Assembly (NCBI RefSeq): GCF_009389715.1
Contig: NC_052393.1
Coordinates: forward strand, 5,270,001-5,334,000
Direction: 5' to 3'
Source: Phoenix dactylifera
Lineage: Eukaryota > Streptophyta > Magnoliopsida > Arecales > Arecaceae
Length of the DNA stretch: 64,000 nucleotides
Numbering within the stretch: position 1 is the stretch's first letter; every line of letters begins with the position of its first letter. Positions 24,401 to 35,800 of the stretch are shown here, piece after piece. The translations under genes were made by a program, and so were the position numbers. The notes under the pieces are model-generated. The model had not been told where the DNA came from, ran no database searches, and saw nothing but the letters and a program-made list of their open reading frames with translations.

Positions 24401-26290
24401 TGTAGTAATGGCAGCAAGATAGTTATTCCCTTCACTGAATTGTGCTCAATGCACTCGGGCCTTCAATGATGTCTTCTGGTGTCCTGTCAAACATTCTTTT
24501 CTTGCTGAGTGTCCAATTTCATGATGTTATTGTAAACAAACGTAAAGCATTCGTGCCCTTACACAAATAGAGTTTATAATCACAGGAATTAAATTTATAA
24601 TTTCATGCCATTTCATCATTTAAATCTTGCTAGTTAGCAAGCGTATGTACAGCGTGCTAATTTATAAAAGGTGGAGGATACAACTGAATGTCAAACCTTT
24701 TTTCACATGCTGAAGCTCATCTATATGACATATATTAACTGTTCCTGTTTTCCTGCATTTATTTTTGTGTGAATGCATATGTGTAAATTTCCTTGTTGAC
24801 TGAGCTTTCCGGCCAGTTTTATATGAGATCACGTCATGTTATACAGGACACCTAATTTGTGTCCACCCTCGATATATGCATCACATGTTTTGCGAAATCC
24901 TTTTTCTTATTACTATAAGAGCAGGAATTTTTGGTCATATCTTTTTAACTATAAAATCATGTCTCTTTGATTTCTCGTAGCATATATTAACTTTTTTGTA
25001 GTTATTGCGTCATCCTATTTATTCATCAATTATATGCCATATATCTTTTATACTTGTTTGGCATTAATTCAAGGCAGTCTATTGCTGTACATCAAATAGT
25101 TTTGTTTGTTACTGTATATTTCATTTGAAAGCGAAGCAATTTCCCCCAATACAAGCTGAAACATGTGCTATCAAATAAGACTTCCCTTTCTGATTTAAGG
25201 ACCATAGAAATTAAGCATTTCAAGCAAGATATGGGATTTCATTTGCACTACTAGCGATCAAGATTTCCTCACCTTGGTTGCCAAGATCAATATATTAATA
25301 AGAATGCTAGCTGGTTGTTACTCTAGTTTTAGTAATAATTATATGTTGTGCATCTTGTAATGCTGATCTCTATCTCTTCATCTCAACTTATGCCCCCCTT
25401 ATTTCATATACTAAGAAGTTATAAAATCAGATACTACCCGAGTGGAGATAGTGTTTACATGCTTTTATAGTCCTTGTGGTGGACTGCCTTCTAAAGTTCC
25501 ACATTGCATCTATCAAATGCTCAGCCCAGAGAGTAATCAGAAGTTCCTCTAAAAATGTTCAAATCACAGTATCTTCAGGGAAAGGTTGATATCCTGACTT
25601 CTGATATCTCTCGGATTCAGTCAAAAGCTCCGAAACTATTTGCCCAATACATTGCTAAGTATGGTCACATGATGCACATTTCTTATTTTGGAGCCATATT
25701 GAATTCAGTTTCTCATTAAGCCCTTGAAGGACCTAAAAGCCCACCAATTTGGCATACACTAATAGAAACAGACAATGGATAGCGGACGATTCTATTTATC
25801 TATCAATTCAGCTGATGTGAAGACTAGCTTACCAAGAAGCAACCTCACCAGTATTAGGACTAGCATGGGATCTACATTAGATTTGCAAACTCGAAGCCTT
25901 TTGCTAATCCAATAAAATTTGAAAGTTCCCTGCATTCTTGATCATTTGCTTAGCAGATTTGTTCTTTCGTAAATTTGCAATTTTGGCGATATTGGACTAA
26001 CTGTGGACTTAGCATATTTGCAAATAATGGATATAATCAGCATCATTGATGACTTACATCAGGATGGAAGAATATGGAAGGAGCGGATCTCTTCTGCAAA
26101 TGCAAGAATGAGGACTGACTTACCAGTTGTGAAGGAAAGATCGCATCTTGAATCCAAAGCTGGTGGAATGAAGCCCCACCTCGACCCTCCTAGGCGGGCC
26201 ATATTGCCATCCATGAGTGCCCCAGAACATAATATCATAGCTCTGCTGGAAGAATGCAGTGCAGCTGAAAACCAGACTGCTGGTGAATGA
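21460..26290 (+). CDS. Conserved plant protein of unknown function, 154 aa
   Basis: Three exons, 21460-21525, 22481-22651 and 26063-26290, join in phase 0 to a 154-aa protein. It begins MVGIFSRFSGG with a basic patch (HRRAKSA). The middle has GIEVAVEMKPVEHPIEP and CPLPEPSILN, and the third exon starts DGRIWKER and ends in NIIALLEECSAAEN. Donors are ATC/GTAAGC and AAT/GTAAGT; acceptors are TTTTCAG and CATCAG. Proteins with this layout occur widely in plants, but I know no tested function and name none. There is no signal peptide or membrane segment; the small basic N-terminus with phosphorylatable serines is the only visible clue. An AATAAA at 26467-26472 may be its polyadenylation signal. Confidence 0.8.
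22700..23350. mobile_element. Non-autonomous DNA element with CTCCGTTTG ends in intron 2 of the small gene
   Basis: The left edge is GGGCTCCGTTTGAAAACTT and the right edge is the complement of ACCCTCCGTTTGGGAG, giving an inverted repeat centred on CTCCGTTTG. The interior is made of GGAAAGGAA/TTCCTTTCC tracts that could fold back on each other. It has no coding capacity. No convincing target duplication was found, so the family is open. Confidence 0.55.
23351..26062 (+). other. Remainder of intron 2 of the small gene
   Basis: AT-rich, T-biased intron sequence up to the acceptor CATCAG at 26057-26062. No coding sequence, RNA gene or clear repeat was seen. Confidence 0.6.
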
Positions 26291-28751
26291 GCTTACAAGC
26301 GATAGAACTTGTACTCATTTCTTCATGCTTTATTTTGTTGTCTTTCCTTCTTATTCTTGAGATATAGTTTTATATTTCTCCAGTGTTCACTTGATTATGA
26401 ACTGTATTATGGTGGAAGATGAAAACATTAGAAACTTATAGCACAGTTGCCTTGTCAAAGTTATTGAATAAACGAGTTATATAATCTTTACATGATTTGC
26501 ATGATTCTTGTGTCCAGATGTTAGAATTTGTGTCATGGAATTGTAACACTACCAATAACACACAGCTTATATTCAGCATACTGAATTTGTTGTGGACAAA
26601 ACTGCTTGCTGTAGCCTTTTTACTGCATACTGCAGCACGATTTGGGATGAGATATAGGGACCAGGTGTCTGTTAGGTGTTTATAAGCAGCAATCTTAGTT
26701 CTGTTTCTGGAGAAATAATGCTGGCTGAAGATTTAGCTTAAAAATCTAATTCATAACTGTGTCCTAGTTTAAGTTCAGATGGAAACAAACCTGGCTCTGG
26801 AAACGTATAGAGCCATTGTGCATCATGAGAGAATGCACCATAAGAGTCAAACCTGAGGCTCACTGTAATGGTGGTGGTGACAGGATTTATGTTTTGCAGA
26901 TACAGCACCATGCTTTACCTCAACTATCATACCATTGCAGTGTACCGATAAATGAATGCTATGCAAATACTAGAACTGAATATTGAATTAGCTGTTGAGA
27001 TTACACACACACACACACACACACAGAGAGAGAGATAACTGGTGTCTTGCTCATTGTGTAGATTGTGAAAAATTGATAGGCTAAGTAGCTTTGTTCCTCT
27101 TACCTTTTACAAAAGATCGACGCCCAGAGTATAAGTATTTTCTTCATGACAAGAGGCTTGTTTCTCAAAATTTGTATTATCTTACAAATTTTGTTGCTAG
27201 AAAGTCAGCTTTATTTTTTACAGAACAAAAGCTTTTGGAAAATTAAAAGAAAAAGGGAGCAGATTTTTGTCATCAAATCCATTTACAGAGCAACTGAAAC
27301 GTGAAGAGCATAGTTTTCAATGTCCCCAAATGAGTTTTTGTCTGTCCAGACAAATTGAAGGCTTAATTTTGATTTGAAGGCTTACGCCTACTTACTGAAC
27401 CATGAGCCAGCCAAACTTTATGATCAAGATTTGAAGGCTTAATTTTGTCTGTCCCTCAGACAACTGATATAGATAATTTGATCGACACACCAGAGAAAAA
27501 TGAAGAAATTGGAGCCCATTAATCAGATCAAGAGGTATCTAAATAGATATACTCCTATATTAATAAAATTCCTTTATGCACTAGTACCTATTGTTCTCTC
27601 TCTTGTTTTTTTGGTAGTTAGTGCCTATCATTCTCTCTGGAAAAAAGTTACTCTTGATGATTGTTGCTTCACTATCTTAATCAACTGCATCACAGTGTTT
27701 GGCAAATAAGGAAAAGTATCGTTGAGGGGTTTGCTCAAGGTGGTTCGCAACATCGTAACAACATCTACTGAATCATGAAATGATCTAGATCTTTTTCTTC
27801 GTTGAACGATCTTCTGTATCATTTTTGGTAGATAGTGAATTAAAAAATTAATTATTCACAAATCATTCATTTGTCATATGTTTTACTTATGAATTATTCA
27901 TAAGTAATTGAAGTAATTTCTACAAGTTATGGATTAATAACGTCATTTTATTGCCCTGCTGGAGTTGTTTCAGTAGCGGTTTGTTCTTGTTTCCTCTTAT
28001 GTGCATGTATTTATATGAATAAATATGCAGATATTTCAATAACTTCAGCATTTATTATAATTCTTTATATTTTTAGGTTTTTAAGTATCTCAATTCCCAA
28101 TCCTTCTCAAGTTTCTGATGAAAAATAACATGTTGCATTTTTTTTTTGTCAGCAAATTTCTGCTCCTGACCCTTAACAAATTATTTATGAACATGTAATT
28201 ATAGCCTCGGAGTATGATCTTCAACATATCAAGCTGCAGACAAAATAGGTTCAAAATAAACAGATTTCACAAAATTCTCATTGTTCGCATGTGAGAGATA
28301 GACCAACTGCACGAGAACAACGATCATCTAATAAACATTTAAGATGAAACCTCTATCAAATTTTTTTTTTGATGAAACCAACATTTTTTCTTTTTCATGA
28401 ATTAAAAGAGAGAGCTGAAGGACGAGGGCGGGGACTGAGATTTGAGGGGCTAGAGAGAAAAAGATCATTCTTTTTTTAAAATAAAAAAAATTACACAACA
28501 AACTGAGTATATTTATATTGCACATATTTTATAAGTAACTCTTATATACAGTTTTATTGTATAATTATATTATTTTTGTACATATTTATATCTATGTGTA
28601 GATAGTTATTTGTAATTATGTATGCACTGGGATACAAATGCTTACACCTGCAATGGATTAGGAAAAAAAAATTCAATTTGAGGTGGCCGTTAAAATTACG
28701 ATCAATAGGATTAGAGGTTATTATAGTCATGTCAATGGTGGGACTGACTAC

Positions 28752-28785
<34 letters not shown>

Positions 28786-28790
28786 TTTCT
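26291..28790. other. Intergenic with microsatellites
   Basis: The 3' flank of the small gene is followed by AT-rich DNA. A (CA)n then (GA)n compound microsatellite lies at 27003-27035 and an (AT)n run of about 14 units at 28755-28782. No gene was recognised. Confidence 0.6.
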
Positions 28791-28799
28791 ATAAAAAAA

Positions 28800-29095
28800 A
28801 AGTTTGAGAACAAAATGCAGCCAGTCTCATGGTTTAGGTCGGACCCGGCTAGCAAGAACAACCTCCAGTACCACTCGGACCACTCTTTAGACTTGAATGG
28901 CACCCCCTCCAACCTCGCCTCTGAGGTCGTCGGCTCCTCTGCGCTGAAGAACAGCCGGATCGTCGCCACCCCCTCCACCACCATCACTGGAATGCTGCCC
29001 CAGACGACGCCCAGCGGGCGATGTGGTGGAGTATGTTCCTGCCGGCGTTGTCGCTCGCGAGGAAGACGGCGGAAAGATCGGGGAGGATAGTTGTG
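28800..29095 (-). pseudogene. Unassigned coding relic, possibly transposon-derived
   Basis: The minus strand reads as protein across two frames. One gives a segment with FSAEEPTTSEARLEGVPF and SKEWSEWYWRLFLLAGSD; the adjoining frame gives VFLASDNAGRNILHHIAR. The GVPF-K-EW-WRLFLL pattern recalls the capsid-side region of plant Gypsy-class polyproteins, but the match is loose. No start, stop or intron structure makes it a working gene. Confidence 0.3.
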
Positions 29096-29229
29096 GAACG
29101 TTTTCTATAGACAAATCAACCTACCAATTTTTCCATCAAATGAAGCATATCAATATAACTCCCTTGGATTATGGGACTTGCAATTCTCACCACCCTTCAA
29201 CTATATTAGTTGTTTGTTCTTTGTACTCT

Positions 29230-30850
29230 AGATGCCCTTTGTTTACTTGGAGGGGGCATGGCGTGCACTTGATCGCTTGGGAAGTGGTTTGCCAGCCGGT
29301 ACAGGAGGGAGGGCTAGGTGTCTAGTCTCTATCGAGGAAAAGAGAGGCACTCATTGCCATGCATGCTACGAGGTTGGTTTTGGAGCCCCAGTGCCGTGGA
29401 GTTTGGTCATGAGGGATAGGTATGGCCTATGGACCATTGATGGGGAGATCCAGAGTGGACGGAGGAGCTCTTTCATGTGGAGGAAGATTTGCACGCACGC
29501 TTCAAGAGTCCTGGTTGACACCAGATGGCTCAATGAGGATGGGCAAAGTGTAGATGTGATGGGTGACCCCTAGGTGGATGTCCTCCCATTGAGACTTTAG
29601 TCGGCGTCAGTGTTGAGGCCGTGGGAGGATTGCAAGTCTGCGATCTTCTCCATCTCGATGAGAGAGGGTGCGACTCTAGCCGAATTAGCCATCTATTTGA
29701 TAAGCACCTGGCAGAGAAAGTGCAGTCGGCGGCGGTTCTGAGATGTGACGCTCCAGATGTCAGGGTCTAGAGCACTTCCAGCTGCCCGAGGGTCAAAGTG
29801 AGGAATCTCTATGACCTCTTCAAGAGTGAACAGACTCAGAGTCGGGACTATGCTTAGATCTGGAAGGTGACTTGGGGACGTCTCCTAACTAGGGCTATCT
29901 TGAACATGTACAGGTTGAGTATCCCGCGACCTGCCCTAGGTATGGGTTGGAAGAGTACGTGGACCATGTCCACTTGCAGCCTGATTGAGTAGTGCGGGTG
30001 TAGAGATTCTCTGATATTCCACCGGACGTACTCCGCGAGGCGACCTCGATTGACTCTTTCCCTACAAGTATCGAGGGAGGTGGTTGGGTATGCCTCGCTC
30101 CTGTCATGGGTGATTATGGCTACATATGTTGGCTATCACATTTGGTTGGCTAAAAATTTCTCGATCTTTGGGGAGAGCAATTTGACGCCGAGGTTTATTC
30201 TGGACAAGGCCCATGTGCAAGCTGTGGAGATCATCCATGTAGGTTTGTTTGGAGAGCCTATGATAGCTTGGGGCACATGGGACTCTACCTCTGCTCTTGT
30301 AGCATCTCATACGTTATATATCACCTGAGAGCCCCCACCTTCGAGCTTCTTCAAGGTTAACTTCAATGGATGCGTATTGGATAGCGACAGAAGGGGCGGT
30401 GCGGGCTTTTTGATTAGAGACTCGGACTTTGGAGTGGTGGCAATTGGAGGAAGCTCGGTTTTTGACGTCTTGGGCCTTGGGGCAGAGTTGAGGGCAGCTT
30501 GGGCTAGAGTTAGTCATGCTCAACATTTGTTGAGAGCCAACGCCATTCTGCTAAAATGTAACTCGGCCACTAATGGTTAGTTGGATTTAGAGGTGCTCTA
30601 GGGATGTAGGGGCCACCACGCCTTGCTTCGGGACATTTGGGGTATAACTGGCAATGACATTATATTTTGAGTGAGGCATGTCTATAGGGAGACAAATAGA
30701 ACTGCAGACTAGGTGGCTTCCTTCATAGTAGATCACTCAGGTACCGATGAGGCGGAGTTGCCTCAGGCTCTTCGAGACTTGTTGCATTTTGACTTCCTTG
30801 GATGTATTCATATTAGAGTTGTATGAGCCATCCTTTGTAGCAAAAAAAAT
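29230..30850 (+). mobile_element. Decayed LINE: reverse-transcriptase end, zinc-knuckle region and RNase H
   Basis: Recognisable plant LINE ORF2 pieces occur in order with frameshifts and stops. First is the RT end (GVHLIAWEVVCQPVQEGGLG, then PWSLVMRDRYG and RRSSFMWRKICTHASRVL). Next is a middle region with HIWLAKNFSIFGE. Last is an RNase H domain with FKVNFNGCVLD, GGAGFLIRD, YRETNRTAD and final LHFDFLGCIHIRVV. It ends in a short A-run after 30840. At least four internal stops make it a dead, 5'-truncated copy. Confidence 0.85.
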
Positions 30851-30859
30851 ATAACAATT

Positions 30860-32067
30860 TAATTAACTCCAAGTCTTTATATTTTTAGTTTTCATAAAAT
30901 TAAAACCAAATTCTTTCTTTGTTAAATTGGAAACCAAAAATTTATTTAATAAACACTCGAGTTGTGATGATGGTGAGTGAGCAATGGCATCAATAATCAC
31001 TGGTGGCGGCTGATGGCTGGCAGGCGGCAACAAATGGTGGTAGCAGTAGCAATAGAAGCGATAACTATAGAGTTTCTATTATCACTTTTCATATTTTCAT
31101 AAACGAAAGTAAAAAAACTAGAAACCGGTCACGATTGCGAACAGGTCTTAATTAGCTTTAGCCTCAGGTCCCTTGTCATTCATGAAATATCAAAATGCTT
31201 TATGCCCAACCAAATTTTAATTGTTAAATTTTATGTCGATGTTTAGATGGCCCGTTCTAAATCTTGCATGTTGATAAGTTCTTCCATCCAATTTTTTTGC
31301 ATTTGAAATGTTAATAATCTTGTTCAACAAGGAAATCCTCAAATCAAGGATTGTCTGAAAGGTCCCATAGCCAGAAACCAGATTTGCTTTATACTTACCC
31401 AAGACTATACGTTGACGTAGAGATGACCCTTCATTATTTTCATGATCTCATTGCTGCTTCATGAGATGCTCTTGTTAAATTAGTTCATTAAATAATTACT
31501 TATAATAAAGAACTACCATATCAAACTTCCATGATGTTCAAGCGCCGTATGGTGACCTAGGTAATGGGAGATGAAAAGAAAAATTATGGCTTCCAATTTT
31601 CATTCCAAGAGCACCTTTCCTAGCTGATAGCTTTGTTATACTTAGTTTCCTGTTCAAGCAAATCATAGTTGGAGCCATATCTTCCTTCATTCCCGAACTC
31701 TGCTCCCAAATATAAATGGCATCTAGTAAATGATACTTTCGCAGCTGTAGAATCTGAAGAGAGTCAAATATATACAGCCTGAACCCTTGTATGTTGAGAG
31801 ATTATTTCTATGCTTCAAATCTACGGCACTTGAGTCACAAAAAAGCAAACTTATCTATATATTATAACATATGCACGTATACATACATGTGCCTGTCAGA
31901 TTTATATACATACGTGTATGCATATACATATGTATGTCACAAATATAATAGGATATAATGATAATATCCAAATTCAGCAAGAGTACATAAATAATATTCA
32001 AAAAATTGCAAAACACCATAATAGATGACAATTAAAAGTTTTCAACTTGGGAAACAAAGACATCCCC

Positions 32068-32102
<35 letters not shown>

Positions 32103-32700
32103 TCCTCAAATAATTCCATCATATTAGGTAATTCAGGAGTTAAATTAGAAACTAAACACAATTTCTTCAAGAACATGTACTCATCAATTTCACACTGCAT
32201 GGTCTTTTATAGGCAATATCTCTGCTAATATATATATATTTTTGGGTAACACTGGCCCATGCATTTCTAATCACATGCATTGCACGTGATGCGTAGTTCT
32301 ACGTTCTACACGAACCGCAGCTGGTAGAAGAATCGCTTGGCCTGCAAGTATGCGTCCGCCAAAAGCAATGGGAAAAGAAGGGATAAAAAAAAAAAGTAAA
32401 ACAAACAGGAAAAAAATACCGTCTCAACGAGCACAGATTCAATCAATGGCACTAAGCCACATACCTAATGCCAGTAGGTCCTGCATAATTCAAGTCAACG
32501 TTTCAATAATTGTTTCGCTAGAAAGGCTGTTCGGCGTTTGCTCTTAACAGCTAACGCATGCACGGAGAAAAGGTTCAACCAAAGGTTCATCCATCACAGC
32601 GCCCAGATTCGTCTGATCCCATACCAACGGTGGACCCCTTGAGACCACCTCCAAATATAACGCCGGCGCCGGGACGAAAGTAACCTCCGCCCTTCTTCGC
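30860..32700. other. Intergenic upstream of RPN9
   Basis: AT-rich sequence with an alternating TATGCATA-type stretch at 31850-31945, an (AT)n run at 32070-32098 and no gene. Composition rises in GC from about 32600 towards the RPN9 start. Confidence 0.55.
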
Positions 32701-32717
32701 CTGAAGGAAACGCCGGC

Positions 32718-32790
32718 TTTAAATAATAATAAAAAAGAAAGGAGAAAAAAAAGGCGAAAGAAGAAAACGTAAGAAGCCGAGTTAGGGTTT
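32718..32790 (+). promoter_or_regulatory. RPN9 core promoter / leader motifs
   Basis: A TATA-like TTTAAATAATAATA lies at 32718-32731, about 125 bp ahead of the start codon. A telo-box complement TTAGGGTTT lies at 32782-32790 within the presumed leader. Both are motif matches only; the transcription start is not known. Confidence 0.4.
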
Positions 32791-32853
32791 TAAAGATTTC
32801 GTCCCGAAACGTTTCGATCTCTTCTCTAGGGCGGGACGGAGGTCGATCCAGCC

Positions 32854-35800
32854 ATGGCGGGGGCTCTCCAGTACTTGGAATCGCAGCGGAACGCCCAGCC
32901 GGAGCTCGCGGACTGGTACAGTGCCCTGGCCGACTTGTACCAGCGGAAGCTCTGGCACCAGCTCACCCTCAAGCTCGAGCAGTTCGTGGCCCTAGCCGTC
33001 GTTCAGGTCTGCCCTTCTTCCCTTCCTGTTTGCTAGGGTTTAGGATCTTTCTGTAGTTACGTTAAATCCTCTTCTTGCATGGTCTTTTCAATGGATTTTG
33101 AGAAGATCAGGGTTCTCTGCGCATTTCTATCTTTGTTTTGGTTTGTTTTGATTGGATCTATGTGAAACTGTTGGTTTGCATGGTAAAATTCAGAACTTTT
33201 GTGGTAGTGGACCTCTCTATTCCCTTTTTTTTTTTTTAAATTTTCTAATTTTGTAGATCTATTGCAGTATAGATTAATAGAAAAGAACCGCTTGGTGTCC
33301 AAGAAGCCTCTAATTGCGCTCTAAATTTGACCTTGTTTTTTGGGGTGTGTTTGTCCAATGGTTCTCTTGTATGGGGACAAGAAACCCTTCAAAGGTTGGC
33401 TTTTGAGATGCTGGGTAACAGAACTGTCTTGAAGACAAGGTATTATAGTCCCTAAAAGCATCCCTTTCCGTTATAGTCCCTAACAGAAATATATAACAGT
33501 CTGCGACCAATTGAATTATGTTTCAACTCAGAGAACGATTTGATACTATTCTGATTGTTTAACAAAGGGTACTTGATATAAGTTTTCGGAACCTGTAACT
33601 AGGTCAGTTGTTGGTTTTGCTTTGCTAGACATCTTCAAAGTGTATGTAGAACTTCAACAGGCTCTTTGGTTGTATGTCTTTTCAAATTTTTCATCTAGTC
33701 CTATCACGGGGTTGTCTGTAATTGTTGTTTCATATTGTAAGGTGAGAATTTGTCCCCTGGCTGTTTGAAGTTTAGCTTATCCCTTATAGGATCTGACTAA
33801 AATAGCACGACAGTCTTTCTACGCACTACTCATGGAATTGCCTTAGGTAGGAAAAAATCCTATGAACGTGGCCTAGGCCTGACATATGCTATCTCTGAAC
33901 ATTCATTTGATGAGATTGCTTACCTGAATAACTTGTGGATCCTTCACCTATGAGCAGCCAAAGAGGATCTCCTATTTTCATACTTTAAATAGCCTTAACA
34001 TGTGAGAATAATGGCCCGATCCAAGGGTTCAATCCTAACTGGGCATTATGATCTGAAATCTTAGGTGGGACCTAGTCTTTTTCAGTTTGGGCAACAGCCT
34101 TATCCTCAGCCATCCAATATGGAGAACTTAATTTTTATATGCTTAGTCAGGTTTTTGGGTCTAAAGACCTTATCACTCCCAAAGCTCTGTCACTTGAATT
34201 GGCTAATGAGGGACATACAACTCATGGTTACAATGGTAGGAGTTTATAGATTCAAACTAAAGGAAAGGTTCGGGCCATTGTTTTTCTGTTAACATGGATG
34301 CTAACGATTTTTTTTTGATGCCCTTAGCAGTACACCCTTGTGAAGTTCACAAGTTGGTATCAACAACTACACCATGAAAATAATGGGCTCGATATTGTCT
34401 GTATCCTTTAAATCTATCACTAAATCAAAGAGTCTAGCAGTTAGTTTTCTTTCATGGCAAAATTCCCTAGTATTCAGATCCATAATAAGCAAGGGGATTT
34501 TTAGGAATCTAGCATGAAAACAAGAGGCTCTTAGTGGAAGCAAATGGTGCTCGGGAAGCTACAGGCTTATGGAGTTTTTGTTAAGTTGATTTTAATCGTT
34601 GATCTGTTGTATCTTTCTTTTAGATATATTAGTCGTGGCTTTAGTTGGTTTCAGAATTTATTCGACTGAGGTTAAAACATTGAAGAGTCATTTTAGTGAT
34701 TAGATGAATGTCTTGGAGCCCTTTCAGTGACTAGGTGAATATCCTGGAGTCATTTTAGTGATTAGATGGGGGATGATGTGGCTTCACTTACATTGAAAGG
34801 CCACATCAGCCCTAATTAGTTAGTAATGGGGTCCCATAGGTAGGCAATTGCCTTAGGAGGGATGCCTCTTCCCCTCTTTCCTTCTTTCTCTCTTTGTAGG
34901 GCTTCCCACTTATTGAGAGAATTGTGTCTCTCAGGGGAAGAGAAGAGGAAGAAGAGGGAAAAGGAGAGGACCTGATCTCTTAGGGTGAGAAGTCTTTCTC
35001 TGTGGGGGCCATTTTTGGAAAGATTAAAAAAGGTGGTTTGGCTGGATCTATGTAATAATTGTGATAAAAATTGAAAAGTAAATACATTCTTTAGAGAGGT
35101 CTGGAATTCTCTTTATTCCCTTTTCTTCTCTTTCTTTGTCTCCATCTTTTCTCTATTTTTGTTGTTGCTTTACATCTTAACCTAATATTTTTACTGGTTT
35201 ACTGCATAACGTGCTGAGAATCTCTTTATTCAGCTGTTATAATGCTATTTAACTCTCGGCTCCTGTGCTGGTTCATTTTCCTGGCATGATTCACTATCCA
35301 TATGTTAATTACAATTGAGGTTTACTCCTGTATTTATTGAATTGTAATCTCTGTTTTGACGTGTGCTGGAATTTCTGGACAGCCATAAAACCTATATTTT
35401 TGTTACAATTGTGCTATGTAATCTTGGAACACCCTAATCTAGTGGTTCCAGCACTCTTTCATGGGTTTAGTGCCTGTATCAGTGTGGCACCGTTGTAACC
35501 TTTGTTGTGAAATGGGCCTTTGCATCCCTTTTTGAGCATACTTAACCCTAAGATATCATCAATTTTCTATGACCATGCACTTTCATTATTCTTGTTTCCG
35601 GTGCTTTGTAAGAGTACATTTATGCATCGCATTACTTCTGGTCTTTGGATACTTTCCATTAGAACAAACTGTCACCTTGATTATGGGTGCCTCTTGCATG
35701 CTCGACATTTGACAATTACTTGAAATGAGAGATCGCCTTGTTTTCTATGGTGTACTTGTGTTTTCATCAACAAGTTATGCTCCATTGCACTGATAAAACG

